DNA from: Carettochelys insculpta | Taxonomy: Eukaryota; Chordata; Testudines; Carettochelyidae | NCBI RefSeq assembly: GCF_033958435.1 | Contig: NC_134139.1 | Location: 205,885,501-205,949,500, forward strand | DNA length: 64,000 nt | Direction: 5' to 3' | In this document: positions 21,205-31,790 of the stretch, in pieces | Layout of the letters: every line of letters begins with the position of its first letter | Numbering within the stretch: position 1 is the stretch's first letter | Notes under the pieces: generated by a model | Database searches by the model: none | Told to the model about the DNA's origin: nothing | What the model saw: the letters and a program-made list of their open reading frames with translations, nothing else | Translations under genes and position numbers: made by a program

Positions 21205-22622
21205 TCTGCAGAAGTCCTTGTGTCACTCAAAACTCCTCCGGTTGAGGGCAAGTCTAGCGCCTGCGGGCTCCTGCTCCACACCAGCTTCAACAGACGCATC
21301 TCCTGCCCTTAGGCAGTGTGCACCGGAGCCTTGGACTTGAGGCTGCCCCACTTTGACTTTGGAGAGCGATGCCTCTTGTGTGTTGGCACCAATGAGGGTG
21401 CCAAGGCCGATGCCGACTAAGTAGATGGAGGTGGGTCCACAATGACCTCCGCTTCCTGTCTTTGTTCCAGTGGTGGGGTGCCCAGTGATGCTGACGGTGT
21501 CGAGCATGGGATCGGTGACGCCCCTGGCACCGTTAAAGGCCCTCCGACAGCCTGGCCCTGTGCCTTGTGAAATGCCCACGGGGTCTAGAAGGGCCGCTGC
21601 TGAGTTGCCCGCGAAGCTGGTGGCCAACCTGTATCATCTGAGCGACAGCTTCAGTGCCTGCGATGGCTACGGTACGACCTTCTTGAGCTCCCACTCTGTC
21701 CAGAGCTCAAGTAAAAGGAGTCCGACTCTGATGCTGATTCAGAAGCAGATGACCTTGGTGGGACCATCAGAGTCAGTGCTGACGTCACGTGCGTCGAAGA
21801 CGGTGCTAGTGCTGGAGTGTAGGGCACCTGAAACTGGCCCAAAGTCTGCTGGGTCAGCACTGAAGTGCTCAGCGCTGAATACAGTGTTGGTACCAGCATT
21901 GACCTGATCAAGGGGGTTGGTGCTGGTGTCACGTCCGTGGGCCTCAATTGCTCCACTTCAATGCTATGGCACCTGTCCTCCATAGATGGAGAAGGACCTG
22001 GCACCGTCATCTGTAGAAGTCCATGTGCTACTTGAAACTCCCCCAGTGTTGAGAGCAAGCCTAGCGCCTGCGGGCTCCTGCTCTGCACCAGGTTCAACGG
22101 ATGCACTTCCTGCCGTTCGGCAGTGTGCACTGGAGCCTTGGACTTGAGGCTGCCCCACTTTGGCAAGTGATGCCTTTTGTGCCTCCTCCTCTTCATTAGC
22201 ACCAGAGATTGACTCCTACGGTGCCGAGAAGGAGAAGGTGCCTGCACCTGCTCTCAGTGCCAGGAGTCCTAAGGTGGCACCGTGGTTAATGGCACCTGTG
22301 CACTTTGCACCAAGGAGGTTCCGCTCTCTGCTCCTGCTGGAGACTCTTGAGGCTTAAGATCCACCTCCATTAAGAGAACTTTAAGGCATTGGGCCCCATC
22401 TTTCAAAGTTCTGGGCTTAAAGGCCTTACAAACTGGACAGCGAAAACACAAGTGTCTTTCCCTGAAGCAAATCAAAAAAGCTGAACGAGGGTCACTTTTG
22501 GGCATACGTTTGCCGCATTTTGAACAAGACTTAAAGCCTGGGGAGCCAGGCATTCCGCAGCGCCGAGGGGGACGGAAAGCTCTGCCTTGATTATTAGTTA
22601 AAACACTAAGACTAACTATCAA
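21205..22622 (-). pseudogene. DIRS gag-like region (copy B) with internal duplication
   Basis: The amino terminus shows 'SCSKCGKRMPKSDPRSAFLI' then 'CFRCPVCKAFKPRTL', giving a CxxC...CxxC zinc-binding cluster as in DIRS gag. Next come basic and Ser-rich stretches such as 'SSASESASESDSFYLSSGQS'. A block at 21205-21375 is a diverged direct copy of 22010-22180. Both contain GCCTGCGGGCTCCTGCTC and GAGCCTTGGACTTGAGGC. Stops and frameshifts break the frame. Confidence 0.6.
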
Positions 22623-22837
22623 CCATTTACACTACAATAGGCTACTAGCTAAAAAACTGAGCAGAGAAAGCAAGAGCTCCAACGACAGGCAGTACAGCAA
22701 GAAGAAACTGAGCAGGGAGGTGGTGGGCGTTGCATGTATTGGTTGCCATATCCGCGCCACTCCAGGGGGCGCCGCACTGACCCTCTGGCTACTGGCTAGG
22801 GCAAAAAGCTTCTGGCAACTGGGCATGCGCCAGCGCA

Positions 22838-22885
22838 CACCTAACTTGGAATGGACATGAGCAATCACTCAAAGAAGAACTCAGA
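22838..22885 (-). repeat. Terminal repeat of DIRS copy B
   Basis: On the minus strand it reads GTTCTTCTTTGAGTGATTGC, TCATGTCCATTCC and AAGTTAGGTG. It aligns with the left terminal repeat of copy A at 10020-10063. Confidence 0.65.
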
Positions 22886-23039
22886 GTGTCGAGGCTTCTT
22901 CACTTTGATTACTAAGAGTACAAACAGAGCGTTGTGATCAACTAATCCGACCTCCTGTCTAACCCTAGGCCACAAAACTTCCCCAACCTAATTCCTAGAG
23001 CAGATATCTCAGAAAAACATCCATATGTCATTTAAAAAT

Positions 23040-23565
23040 TTCTTCTGCTGAAGAACATCTGGAATTCTAATCAGATCTGAACTGAGACTAAGATCAGATT
23101 ATTCAACTCCAATGTCAAATCAGCCCTACTGTATGGAGCAGGAACTTGGAGAACAACAAAGAGGACTGTCCAAAAAATCCAGATGTTTATCAATAACTGC
23201 CTCCATCAAATTCTCTGGATCCACTGGCCATACAAAATCAACAACCAACACCTGTGGCAACTGGCTCACCAATTTCCTGCGAAAGAAGAAATGAGGAAGA
23301 GAAGATGGTGATGGTGATGAATTGAACATACCTTTAGAAAACCAACCACAACCATCACAAGGCAAGCCGTAAGCTGGAACCTACAAGGAAAAAGAAAAAG
23401 AGGGTGGCCAAGAAACACCTGGCATAGAGATCTGAAAGCAGACACTAAAAAGATGGGATACACCTGGTCAGAACTGGAAAAGATCGCCCGGGACAGGGGA
23501 TGCTGGCAAATAGTCATCAGTGGCCTATGCACCAAGATGTTGGAGCAGAAGAAGGTTACTACTAC
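23040..23565 (+). mobile_element. LINE reverse-transcriptase carboxy-terminal fragment, copy 1
   Basis: The frame reads 'VKSALLYGAGTWRTTKRTVQ', then 'FINNCLHQILWIHWPYKINN', 'LWQLAHQFPAKEE', and later 'KKRGWPRNTWHRDLKADTKK' and 'MGYTWSELEKIARDRGCW'. This is the post-catalytic region typical of apurinic-endonuclease LINEs of the RTE-like kind, but I do not assign the clade firmly. Frameshifts occur. A second copy lies on the minus strand at 37029-37740. Confidence 0.65.
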
Positions 23566-23575
23566 TTGATTTAAA

Positions 23576-24185
23576 AATGGTCAGGGATAGAGAATCCACC
23601 ACAACCCTTGGTAGATTGTTCTAATGGTTTCTTACTCTCACCATGAAATTTGTATCTTCTTTCCAGTCTGAATTTGTCTAGCTTCGGCTTCCCATCATTG
23701 GATCCTCTTATACCTCTGTGTGATACTGAAGAGCCCATGATCAAATATCTGTTTCCCATGTAAGCAGTGAAATCAAATCACCTCTTAACCTTTTCTTTGG
23801 TAAGCTAAATGTTTTCCAATCTTTCTTTATTCTTGAGGCTGTTCCCTTTCTGATTTAACATCCCTCCCAGCCTACATTCAGCAGGCAGAGTGTCACTAAA
23901 AACTAGTTTTACTTTTATTTTACCTTCCTTTCAGTAACGTTTCTATCAGCACTCCCCCATTCTAGTAAAAGCTCTCTCACACCATTCCCACCCCAGGTCA
24001 GCTACAACAGTGAAAATCCCCTGAGCTGTTCTTTGCCCGTACTCTTGACAATTCATCTAGATTTAGATCCCTGCAGTGATTCAGCAGTGCCAGCTCATTT
24101 CTATTTCCTCCCTCCATTACCCATACTTCATATCACAAGAAGAGCTGCAGGGTGGGGCTCCTGACATTTCAAAGAAATCATTTTG
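23576..24185. other. Possible old repeat remnant; otherwise unassigned
   Basis: Text such as 'GATAGAGAATCCACCACAAC' and 'CCTTGGTAGATTGTTC' at 23585-23625 resembles the reverse complement of a very diverged CR1 3' region. No frame survives. Confidence 0.3.
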
Positions 24186-24189
24186 CATT

Positions 24190-25123
24190 AGGGATGTAAA
24201 ATCCCACTTAATTAGTTAACCAGTTAAATGGTAGGTTTAATCGGTTAACTAACTAAATGGGGGTGGGGGTGAGGGTGGGGGAAGTTCATGGGGGAGGCTG
24301 CAGACAGGGACTGGTCTGGCCAGGCCTGGGTGTCTCTGCCCATGGCAGACAGGGGTTGCTCTGGCCACACTGGAGTGCCTCACCCCATGGCAGGGTGCTG
24401 CTCCAGTCGCCGCTGGCTAACTGTAACCAGTAAGCCTCATCTGTATAGGGTGAGACTTACCAGTTAACTGATTAAACCAGTGTTGCTGAACCTTTTTTTT
24501 TTTTTTAAATAAATTACCCTTTTTTCAAAAAACAAAACATAAAAAACCAGTTTAACTACAATTTTCAGACATTCAAATTATTTTTCTACCATTGCAACAC
24601 ATTTGTTTAAACAACTTAATCGTAACTGGCTGGTTGGAAGAAATCGCCTCTGGAGCAGAACTTCAGAAAACATTTTCTGAATAACTGTCTGAATATTACA
24701 GAGCATTGGTTCTCAACCTCTCTAGATAAAGTTCAGCATTTGAGGAGTCTGATGGAAGCAAGCAAGATCAAAGTTTCACCTCACTTTTAAAAACTACTTG
24801 ATTCCAGAATCAGACCTTAAAATACAGAAAAGTGTTGCAACATACTGTTACTGACAAATTGCTTATCTTTACCATACAATTATAAAATAAATTAATTAGA
24901 ATATAAATACTGTATTTAAATCTGCGTGCAAAACAGAGCTGTACAAACAAGTCATTGTACGAAATGTGTTTGTACTGACTTTGATAATGCTCTTTATGTA
25001 AGCCTGTTGTAAAACTAGGCAAAGAGCCAGATGAGTTGATGTACCCCCTGGAAGATGTCTGAATACCTCAAGGGGCACAGGTACCCCTGGTGGAGAGCCA
25101 CTGGATTAAACATTAACATCCCT
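24190..25123. mobile_element. hAT-like element (GTTAAC family), host of a nested hAT
   Basis: The left end is AGGGATGTAAAATCCC, followed by GTTAACCAGTTAA-type repeats. The right end, ACATCCCT at 25116-25123, lies only 5 bp beyond a second element inserted at 24478-25103. Removing that insert and one target copy rejoins the two ends of this element. The interior is GC-rich and non-coding. A second copy is at 51231-51443. Confidence 0.6.
24478..25103. mobile_element. hAT non-autonomous element with perfect 8-bp target duplication
   Basis: The ends are CAGTGTTGCTGAACC on the left and, inverted, CAGTGGCTCTCCACC on the right. GATTAAAC flanks it perfectly at 24470-24477 and 25104-25111, the 8-bp duplication of hAT transposons. 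An internal second terminus-like sequence, CATTGGTTCTCAACCTC, begins at 24704. The 400 bp after it match a common turtle element, including 'CCTGTTGTAAAACTAGGCAA' and 'GATGTACCCCCTGG'. There is no transposase frame. Confidence 0.85.
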
Positions 25124-25227
25124 ATTCTGCATGGAGTTCTAGGTCCTGGATACTTTGGAAGTCCAACTCTGACTTAAAGAGAAGAAAGAGATGTCCTGTT
25201 TTATGCAACATAGGCCCATGCACCAGA

Positions 25228-25335
25228 AATATGCACTTCTTCAAGTTGTGTGACCTTTGCCAAGTCATACCTCCTTTCTGCATCTCAGAATTTATCATCT
25301 GTGAAATGAGAATGGGGACAGTAACCCACTTTTCT
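25228..25335 (+). repeat. MIR-type SINE fragment
   Basis: GTTGTGTGACCTTTGCCAAG, TCATACCTCCTTTCTGC and ATCTGTGAAATGAGAATGGG follow the MIR central-domain order. Confidence 0.6.
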
Positions 25336-25399
25336 TAAAGCCCTGTTGGAGACGTACAGAAAATATAACAATAAAATGAGAACTGCAAGGTGTCCGAAC

Positions 25400-25915
25400 A
25401 TAATCAGGCATCGTATGGACTGGAGCAGGGGCGGTGAGGCTAAATGGGAAGGCTCCAGAGCCAGGGTCTGGTGCCAAGCCAAAGGTCAGAGCTGGAGACA
25501 GTCAGGAGACGAAGCAGGACTGAAGTGTCTGGGATGGGGTGTACGAGCAGTGACATGAAGTGAGGCAAGAAAGCAAGAACCAGAAAAAAAAAACCAAGAG
25601 CCTGGGATAAGGAGGATTGGGTTGGCAGGAAGGAACCAGGAACAGGCAGGAAGATGGGGCTCAGGAGTCAGTCAGTAGGCAGGGTTTGTAGCAGAAGCCA
25701 GCCAGGAATTTACCTAGTTGCTTGGACAACTCCCTGAGTTTCTTTTTGACTTTAGTGCAGCCCAGCCAATCAGAGAAGCTGAACTCCTTCTCCAGTCAAG
25801 AGCTCTGTGGGTGGGGCCCTTCGTGAGCTACCAGTTCGCTAGCTCCCTTCCTCAAAGTCCCTCCACCACCAGGTGACCGGAGGGCCTGTGTTTAAGTCTG
25901 TCATCTCTCACAGCT
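25400..25915. repeat. Unclassified, possibly LTR-like repeat
   Basis: A GA-rich half ('GGAACAGGCAGGAAGATGGG', 'CAGGGTTTGTAGC') is followed by a CCAAT-bearing half ('CAGCCCAGCCAATCAGAGAA'). The texture is like an LTR, but neither ends nor target duplication are clear. No coding frame. Confidence 0.25.
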
Positions 25916-25919
25916 AGTT

Positions 25920-26690
25920 CACCTGGCCCTGAAATTACACAGATGACTTTTCAGTCTAAAAAGGAATATGCAGCATTAGGGCTGTTAACCCACATGGACA
26001 AAAACACAAAATAAACTTATTTCTGTGGTGCAGCTAAAAAGAGTCTGAATTTAACAGCTGGCAAAATTAGTCACACCCTCCATGCTTACTAGTAACATAG
26101 ATGTGTATCACCATTGCACTGGCTTCCCAGTGAACATGGTCTTTGCTTAAAGACAGGTATTGGATTGTTGTTAGCGTGACCTTGACAGCACTGAATCTTA
26201 ACCACAAGATTTTCAAAGACTAAAACTTGTCATACCGGCTAATGCAAGGCCAATGTCTCACTGTAGCTCAGAGCAACGGAGGCAGCAAATGGGTCATATA
26301 AAACTGAAGCTCCACTACGAAAACCCATTCTCAAAGCTTCCTTCCAGATCAGGGTCTTCCCAAGTCACACCTTTATCCATACTGCAGTGATACTACTGCA
26401 ACAGCAAAGAAACCTTGTTTGTCTCCAGCATGAGAAGGGATTCAATCCATTTCAAGAGGTTACACTGTACCACATTCCAGGCAAAATTCAAATCTGCCCT
26501 GGAATTTAGTGCTGAGAGATCAGAGGGGAAAGAGTGAGGCCAAGTGTAGATGGGAGTTAACAGAGAAGCCATAAGTAACGGAGAGACTCCATATTAAAGA
26601 CCATTATTTCTTTATTAAAGAAACTCTTCCATTAGGTAGAAAATTTGACTGCACATCTTCCAAGGAATTCACTGTAGTGTTGCTAGACTA
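25920..26690. other. Unassigned sequence
   Basis: Low-copy-looking DNA with no recognised repeat and no meaningful frame. Confidence 0.35.
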
Positions 26691-26699
26691 TGAACTCTT

Positions 26700-27215
26700 C
26701 AAGTCAGATACTTTTAACTTCTGACCTACAGAAGTGGGACCTCAGCAGTCCTGGATGAGGCATTTTGTCAGACATGGGGAGATAATGTCCACCTGGTCCC
26801 TGGCTGCCGCCGCTGGCCTGCTGCAGCCGGCTCCCAGGGGACACTGTCTCCCCAGCCACAACTCTGCATGGGTTGTTGACTCTGCACCAAGCTGCCGGGG
26901 GATGCTGGATCCCTGATTCCAGCTCCACACCGGGGGATGCTGGCTCTGCACCTGGCTGCCGGCTCCCTGAGTACGGCTCCAAGCAGGGCTTCCAGGGTTC
27001 CCAGCTTGAGCCCTCTGCAAGGCTGCCAAGGGATGCCGTCTCTGGACTCAGACCTGCTGCCCCCTGTGGGGCTGCCAGGAAGCCACCTTGGGTACCCTCC
27101 TGCTCCAGCCTTCTGGTCCAGGAGCATTCCTCGTCCTGCCAGATGAGGGATGTTGCCAGATGAGAGAATGCCGGTTTTTGGAGATGCAACCTCCAAAAGA
27201 TGTAGTAGCTACTTT
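26700..27215. mobile_element. Possible hAT-like element with GC-rich, repetitive interior
   Basis: The right end, inverted, reads GGTTGCATCTCCAAAAACC and GGCATTCTCTCATCTGGCAA, resembling the CAGGTTGAACCTCTC family. The left end is unclear. The interior has imperfect tandem units (GGGGGATGCTGG, CTGCCGG, CCTGGCTGCC), and these produce a 184-codon minus-strand frame and others without any domain. Confidence 0.35.
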
Positions 27216-27530
27216 GGCACACTACAAACAAATCAACAACAAAGATGGCAAAAATCATTGTTTTTAATAATGTGGAAGGAGGCTTAAGTACTCAGAGTAT
27301 CAGAATTCTTCTTCCCACCCTACTGCCCATCATCAAGTACCAATCATGAGACTAAGTCAGCATATACGCCTCACCATGCTCCCCTAACAGACAGAAATCC
27401 TATTCTGAGCTGCCTCGCCCAGCATTAACGAGGAAAAAGATGGGGTGTACAGCATGCTCAGTTTTTAAAACACTGTGCTAGGTGTTGATATTTCTAGAGC
27501 TACCCCAGCGTTAAGAGCTATTTACTAACC
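27216..27530. other. Unassigned sequence
   Basis: Nothing recognised between the two hAT-like elements. Confidence 0.35.
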
Positions 27531-27538
27531 AATTAAAG

Positions 27539-28450
27539 CATGGTTTACCAAACCGGGGGGCATGAAGAAATTCCGGGGGTGCAACCCCCGCCCCCATTCT
27601 CCCACCTGAAGAAAGATCCAGCCTTTGCTTCCAGCTCTTAGTCCCTGCCATTTTACATGGGCAACACAGCGCAGCCACTATAAAAAGCAGGCAGCTGGCA
27701 AAGACCCACATGGAGCTGGCTGCCTTCTGCAAATGAGACTGAGTGTGGGCTGGAAGGGAGAGGAGGAGGATGGGGTTAGATGGGGGACTGGGGGTGCCTG
27801 GCTTTGTGGGACGGCAGGGCAGGGGCTCGGGTGGGTGGCTCTTGGAGCTTGGGCAGCCAGCCAGCTTGCAGGACACGTGGAGCTCAGGCGGCTGGTGCCA
27901 GCAGAGCAGGGCTTGGGCAGCTTGGGCTGCTGGGTGGGTGGCTGGCCAGCCCCAGTACCATGGGGCTCAGGCAGCTCGGGATGGTGGGTGGGTGGCTGGC
28001 CCTAGCAGCATGAGGCTTCGGCGGGCAGCTTGGGTGGCTGGCCCGTGACTGGGGTGGGTAGCAGGTGACTGGTCCTGGCAGCGCAGGGCTCAGGCAACCG
28101 GTGGGCAGGTGGACAGCTGGCCCCAGTGGCATGGGGCTTGGGTGGGCAGCACAGGTCTCAGGCGGGCAGGCAGCTGGCTCAGGCAGCTCTGGAGGCTGGC
28201 ATGGGGCTCAGGCAGCTGGCCAGCTGGGGCTGCACCAAGGAACCACAAGGGGCCAAGAAAAATTATTTGTGCTTATTTTTAATTTTAAATAACATTTTTA
28301 TATCAAATTTTTGTGTTTATTTCAAATTATGAATTGAATTTTTTCTTAAAGGGGGATTGGAAAATGGTAAAGAAAAGGTGGGGGGGGTGAGGGTTTCTCA
28401 AAAATCAAAAGGGGGGGGGGGCATGATGCCAAAAAGTTTGGGAACCACTG
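27539..28450. mobile_element. hAT non-autonomous element with 8-bp target duplication
   Basis: The left end is CATGGTTTACCAAACCGGGG and the right, inverted, is CAGTGGTTCCCAAACTTTTT. AATTAAAG (27531-27538) and GATTAAAG (28451-28458) form an 8-bp duplication with one mismatch. The interior is a G-rich imperfect tandem array of units like GGGCTCAGGCAGCTGG (27840-28240), then AT-rich DNA and a G11 run (28411-28421). No transposase. Long open frames in the array are compositional. Confidence 0.8.
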
Positions 28451-28489
28451 GATTAAAGAAACGATCCAAGGCAATTAATGGATAAAGGT

Positions 28490-28660
28490 TGGGGATAGCT
28501 CAGCGGTTTGAGCACTGGCCTGCTATACCCAGGATTGTGAGCTCAGTCCTTGAGGGGGCTATTTAGGGATGTGGGGCAAATAGATTTAAAAAAAAAAAAA
28601 AAATGGGGAGGTGCTTGGCCCTGCCAAGAAGGCAGGGGCCTGGACTCCAGCTCTATGAGA
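28490..28660 (+). repeat. Cry I-type tRNA-derived SINE
   Basis: GGGGATAGCTCAGCGGTTTG carries the A box (TAGCTCAGCGG). GGATTGTGAGCTCAGTCC stands at the B box position, so internal RNA polymerase III promoter elements are visible. 'CTTGAGGGGGCTATTTAGGG' and, after a 16-A run (28588-28603), 'TGCTTGGCCCTGCCAAG' to 'GGGGCCTGGACTCC' follow the body of turtle Cry I SINEs. The A run is internal, not a 3' tail. The sequence is not a functional tRNA: no acceptor stem closes. Confidence 0.8.
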
Positions 28661-29438
28661 TGCACTGTTCCATGACAAATTACATCTCACCACCCAGATA
28701 TTATGGTGAGAGGCATCTTGGAAATGGAGAGGAAGATTTAAAAATCCAATTAAAGGATAAAATATTCACATTTGGTACGCCTGAGCCTTTGAAGAACTCC
28801 TCCAACAGATACTTTTACTGCAACAGAGACAAGAAAAAGCTAACACCAATGTTAACATCAGATGGCAGATACTCCTTGTTTTGCATTTTTTCTTTTCTTT
28901 TCTTTTCTTTTTCGTTTTCTTTTTTTTTTTTTTTTGCGAGTCAGAAGCTTGTACTGCCATCCAATTAGAAAAGCCAATACAAACACCTTTTAAAGGTCAC
29001 TTGCTTGAGGAGTTGTTGCTACAGAAACTAAGGAATTTCCCGAAAACATTGTCGCTGGGAGGGGGATGGGAGACAGAGGGGTTGACTTCCCGCCTTTCTT
29101 AAATGTCCCAAGCCACGGAAAAGCTGCTGTGACTCACATAACAACAGTTCATAACATACGCCTGGGACCTATGTTGTTTGAAAGATAAATGACAGTCTTC
29201 CCAAGCTGATAATACATCAGAAATGATCGAAACTAAGGCACTATGTCCTCTGGGATGGAAGCCAAATCAAATCAAACTGTCTATAAATTATAATTCTGGG
29301 TCAAGCAGTCTCCTCAGGAGAGGACAGATATACCTTGGATTACTGGATAGTGACCACGGGATTCTGAGCTCAGACGAGAAAGGGAATGCCAAGTTTCCCT
29401 TAACATCTGAGAAAGAACAATTATGAACATCTCAATAG
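28661..29438. other. Unassigned; pyrimidine microsatellite at 28888-28936
   Basis: (TTTTC)n followed by a T-run at 28888-28936. The open frames across it encode only Phe/Ser or Lys runs. The rest is low-copy. Confidence 0.5.
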
Positions 29439-29439
29439 A

Positions 29440-29890
29440 ACTCAGAACTAAGGAATTTTTCTCAGAGGCTCACAGAGCACTTTGCAAGTATTAATAAGGC
29501 TCAACTCCCCCTGTACAGCAGGAAAATGTGATCATCTTTTACAGATGAAGAACCTGAGGTCAGCCACACTGGGTCTGCCTAGACTGCAATTAAACCCCCA
29601 CCCCCACCCCAACTGGTCATGTTGGCTGACTTGGTTTCATCAGGCTGGGCTACTCAGGCTCCAACCACAAGCTGAACTCTGAGACTCTCCCATCTCACAG
29701 GGCCCTAGAACCAAGCTATAGCCTGAGCCTGTATATTCACACAGTAATTAAACAGCCCCTTAAGCCCAAGCAAGCTGCCATGGGTCAGCCACAGGTGTCT
29801 CATGGAGGTGTAGACATACCCTCAGTGGCAGGAATGGAATCTAGACCCCACCATGTCTGATTCCCAATCTTGTGCTCTACTTACTAGTCC
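29440..29890 (-). repeat. MIR-type SINE split by a MITE
   Basis: On the plus strand, CAGAGCACTTTGCAAGTATT and CATCTTTTACAGATGAAG, AACCTGAGGTCAGCC (29468-29570) continue after the insert with TCAGTGGCAGGAATGGAATC at 29822. These are the central and 5' parts of MIR in reverse. The insert is at 29571-29821. Confidence 0.6.
29571..29821. mobile_element. MITE of the GGYTATGTCTACAC-ended group, inserted in a MIR
   Basis: The left end is GGGTCTGCCTAGACTGCAAT; the right, inverted, is GGGTATGTCTACACCTCCAT. The interior 'AGCCTGAGCCTGTATATTC' and 'TTAAGCCCAAGCAAGCTGCC' resembles 53838-54107. MIR sequence flanks it on both sides. Confidence 0.6.
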
Positions 29891-31635
29891 ATGCTTTGTT
29901 GTCTTTATATCTACACCAATTTAAGGGATGATGAAATTATCCTTCCTTAAATATCCTGTTTTGGCCTTAATATAATCTTTATATCCCCACCCCAACACTC
30001 CCTCCACCCTTCCAAACCACCACTGGCTCAATCTGTGCCCCATCTTATCAGACATGTAATTTCACCTGCTTGGATGAGCTTTGTGGCTATGATAGAGGGC
30101 AACATTTGACTCACAGAGACACCAATTCAATTTCACAGACTTTAAGAGAGTGAGCAAAAGCCTCCTTTGCAAAACACATACTTGCATCACTCAGACATTT
30201 ACAGAAACCCATACGCTTTGTATAAGATACTATGTTCCCTTCCAGATGAGTCACTCAAAGTAGTTTTAATACACGTGAAAACTGGACACCAACAGTAAGC
30301 AGAGATGGGACAGAACTGAAGTACTGGCTCCAGATCTGAGTCAGGATCTGAATTCACAACTCAAAGCTTTCTATGGGGATGAACATGAACATTACTTCAT
30401 TTGGATCCGCTGGTACTCAGTCCTCAGTTATGAACCCTGCCTTCAGAAACGTTCAGATGCTGGGTTTCAGTTTGGGCCTAACCCTAGATTTGAACAGAAG
30501 AGAAAGAGAAGGTGGGAGGTGGACAGAGGGGAAGTGACCATCACGGCAAATTTAGCCTAGCCTCCGGTCCACATTTTTGGATGCAGACTTATTTGCAGCA
30601 GCTAATAGTTCTACATCTTAAATCAGGGCTAAAGCTAATTCAGCAATATTCTGAATCCCTACAATTCAATATAAAAGCAGGAAGGGAAAGCATTCTGTAA
30701 CTAAGTCTCCGACGCGATCTTTTAAAGACAAGAATGAAAAGCTTTGCATTGTTAATGAAGCTTGATGGGCAGATGACACCATCTGCTATTCACTAGAGGC
30801 AGGAGTAGAGAGATAACTCTGCAGAGGGCAGTTCATGTCTGCTTCACGGGAATTTGAAGTGAATCAGAAGATTCAAACTCCTGTTTGAGCCACCCAGAAT
30901 TCAAAGGGCAGCTTGTCTCCCGTCCTCCTTATTTAAAGGTCTTAGGAATGCTCCTTAACTTAGATACACTCAGGAGAGTATCTCAGAGTTTTGTGAGAGT
31001 GAGTGGGTAGCTGATGTAGCGGGGAATAAAGTTTACTGGCTTTCCAATCAAAACCAGAGCCTGAAAAACTTTGAGCACGGGCTGAGATTCAGGAATGCAG
31101 CAAACCTCAAACTTCAGGCTGAGTCTGAGTGGCTTATGTAGACTGCTAATAATTCATGCTGCTCTCACACATGTTACTAGCGGTCACAGTTTATTTATAA
31201 AAAAAGAAAGAAAACAAGAAATCAGAGGGACCCGTTCTGCATCAGGTACTGAAACAAAGGAGACGGATGAGATCATATGCTACCACTTTGGCACTGGTAA
31301 GATCTTGCAGCCAGTGGATGAAACATATTATGAGGCTCACTCTTCTGCAAGGGGTGCCAGCCACCTACATAACAATAAATTAAAGTTCAAATAATACCAT
31401 AAATAAGGCTGCACCCATGCTTGAGGTGGCAACACACTACACAGCTGTCAACCATGGGTAGCTTGCAAAGTAACCATTAGACTTGAGATCTTTGGGTAAT
31501 TGGAATCCAGGCGCCATGCTCCCCTGATATGCTTGATCTATATAGTAGACTTCAGACTGCTGCCACTGTGTGGGTGCCCACCTGCCAGCTAGTTAATTAG
31601 AACAGAAATACTTTGATCTCACACATTAAGCCCCA
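29891..31635. other. Unassigned sequence
   Basis: No gene or recognised repeat. A 99-codon plus-strand frame at 31095-31394 has no domain features or codon structure that I would trust. Confidence 0.35.
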
Positions 31636-31639
31636 GGCT

Positions 31640-31790
31640 GCTATGGAGAAATCAATATTATTCAGGCTATTTTACAGATGGGGACATTGAGGGACAAAGC
31701 CCAACGCTCTCAGAATCAGTGGTAGGGCTGGATGCCCAACCCAGAAGTTTTGGTTTCCAGTCCAGTGCTTCAGGTATTAGGCTGCACTCT
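31640..31790 (-). repeat. MIR-type SINE fragment
   Basis: In plus-strand order, TTTTACAGATGGGGACATTG, AGGGACAAAG, AGAATCAGTGGTAGGGCTGG and TTTCCAGTCCAGTGCTTC are the reverse complement of the MIR body. Confidence 0.65.

Larger units (their letters stand above)
20757..22885 (-). mobile_element. DIRS-like retrotransposon, copy B, internally deleted
   Basis: Read on the minus strand from the terminal repeat at 22885-22838, it runs through a zinc-motif gag start (22622-22269) and Ser-rich gag (22247-21223), then goes directly to part of the tyrosine recombinase (21071-20757). RT and RNase H are absent. A small PLE end lies at the gag/recombinase junction (21095-21155). The distal terminal repeat was not found; a CR1 3' end adjoins instead. 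It has the same orientation as copy A and lies about 4.2 kb from it, but it has its own terminus. Confidence 0.65.

Noticed and set aside
21223..22357. Plus-strand frames of up to 145 codons over DIRS copy B
   Set aside because: They are shadows of the minus-strand gag, which has the zinc motif and Ser-rich composition expected.
26704..27258. 184-codon minus-strand open frame
   Set aside because: It runs through an imperfect GC-rich tandem array. Other frames over the same stretch are also open, and no domain is visible.
28490..28562. Possible tRNA gene
   Set aside because: A and B boxes are present, but no acceptor stem closes, and SINE body sequence follows directly. It is a SINE head.
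28766..28968. Lys-rich and Phe-rich peptides near 28.9 kb
   Set aside because: They come from a TTTTC/T-run microsatellite.
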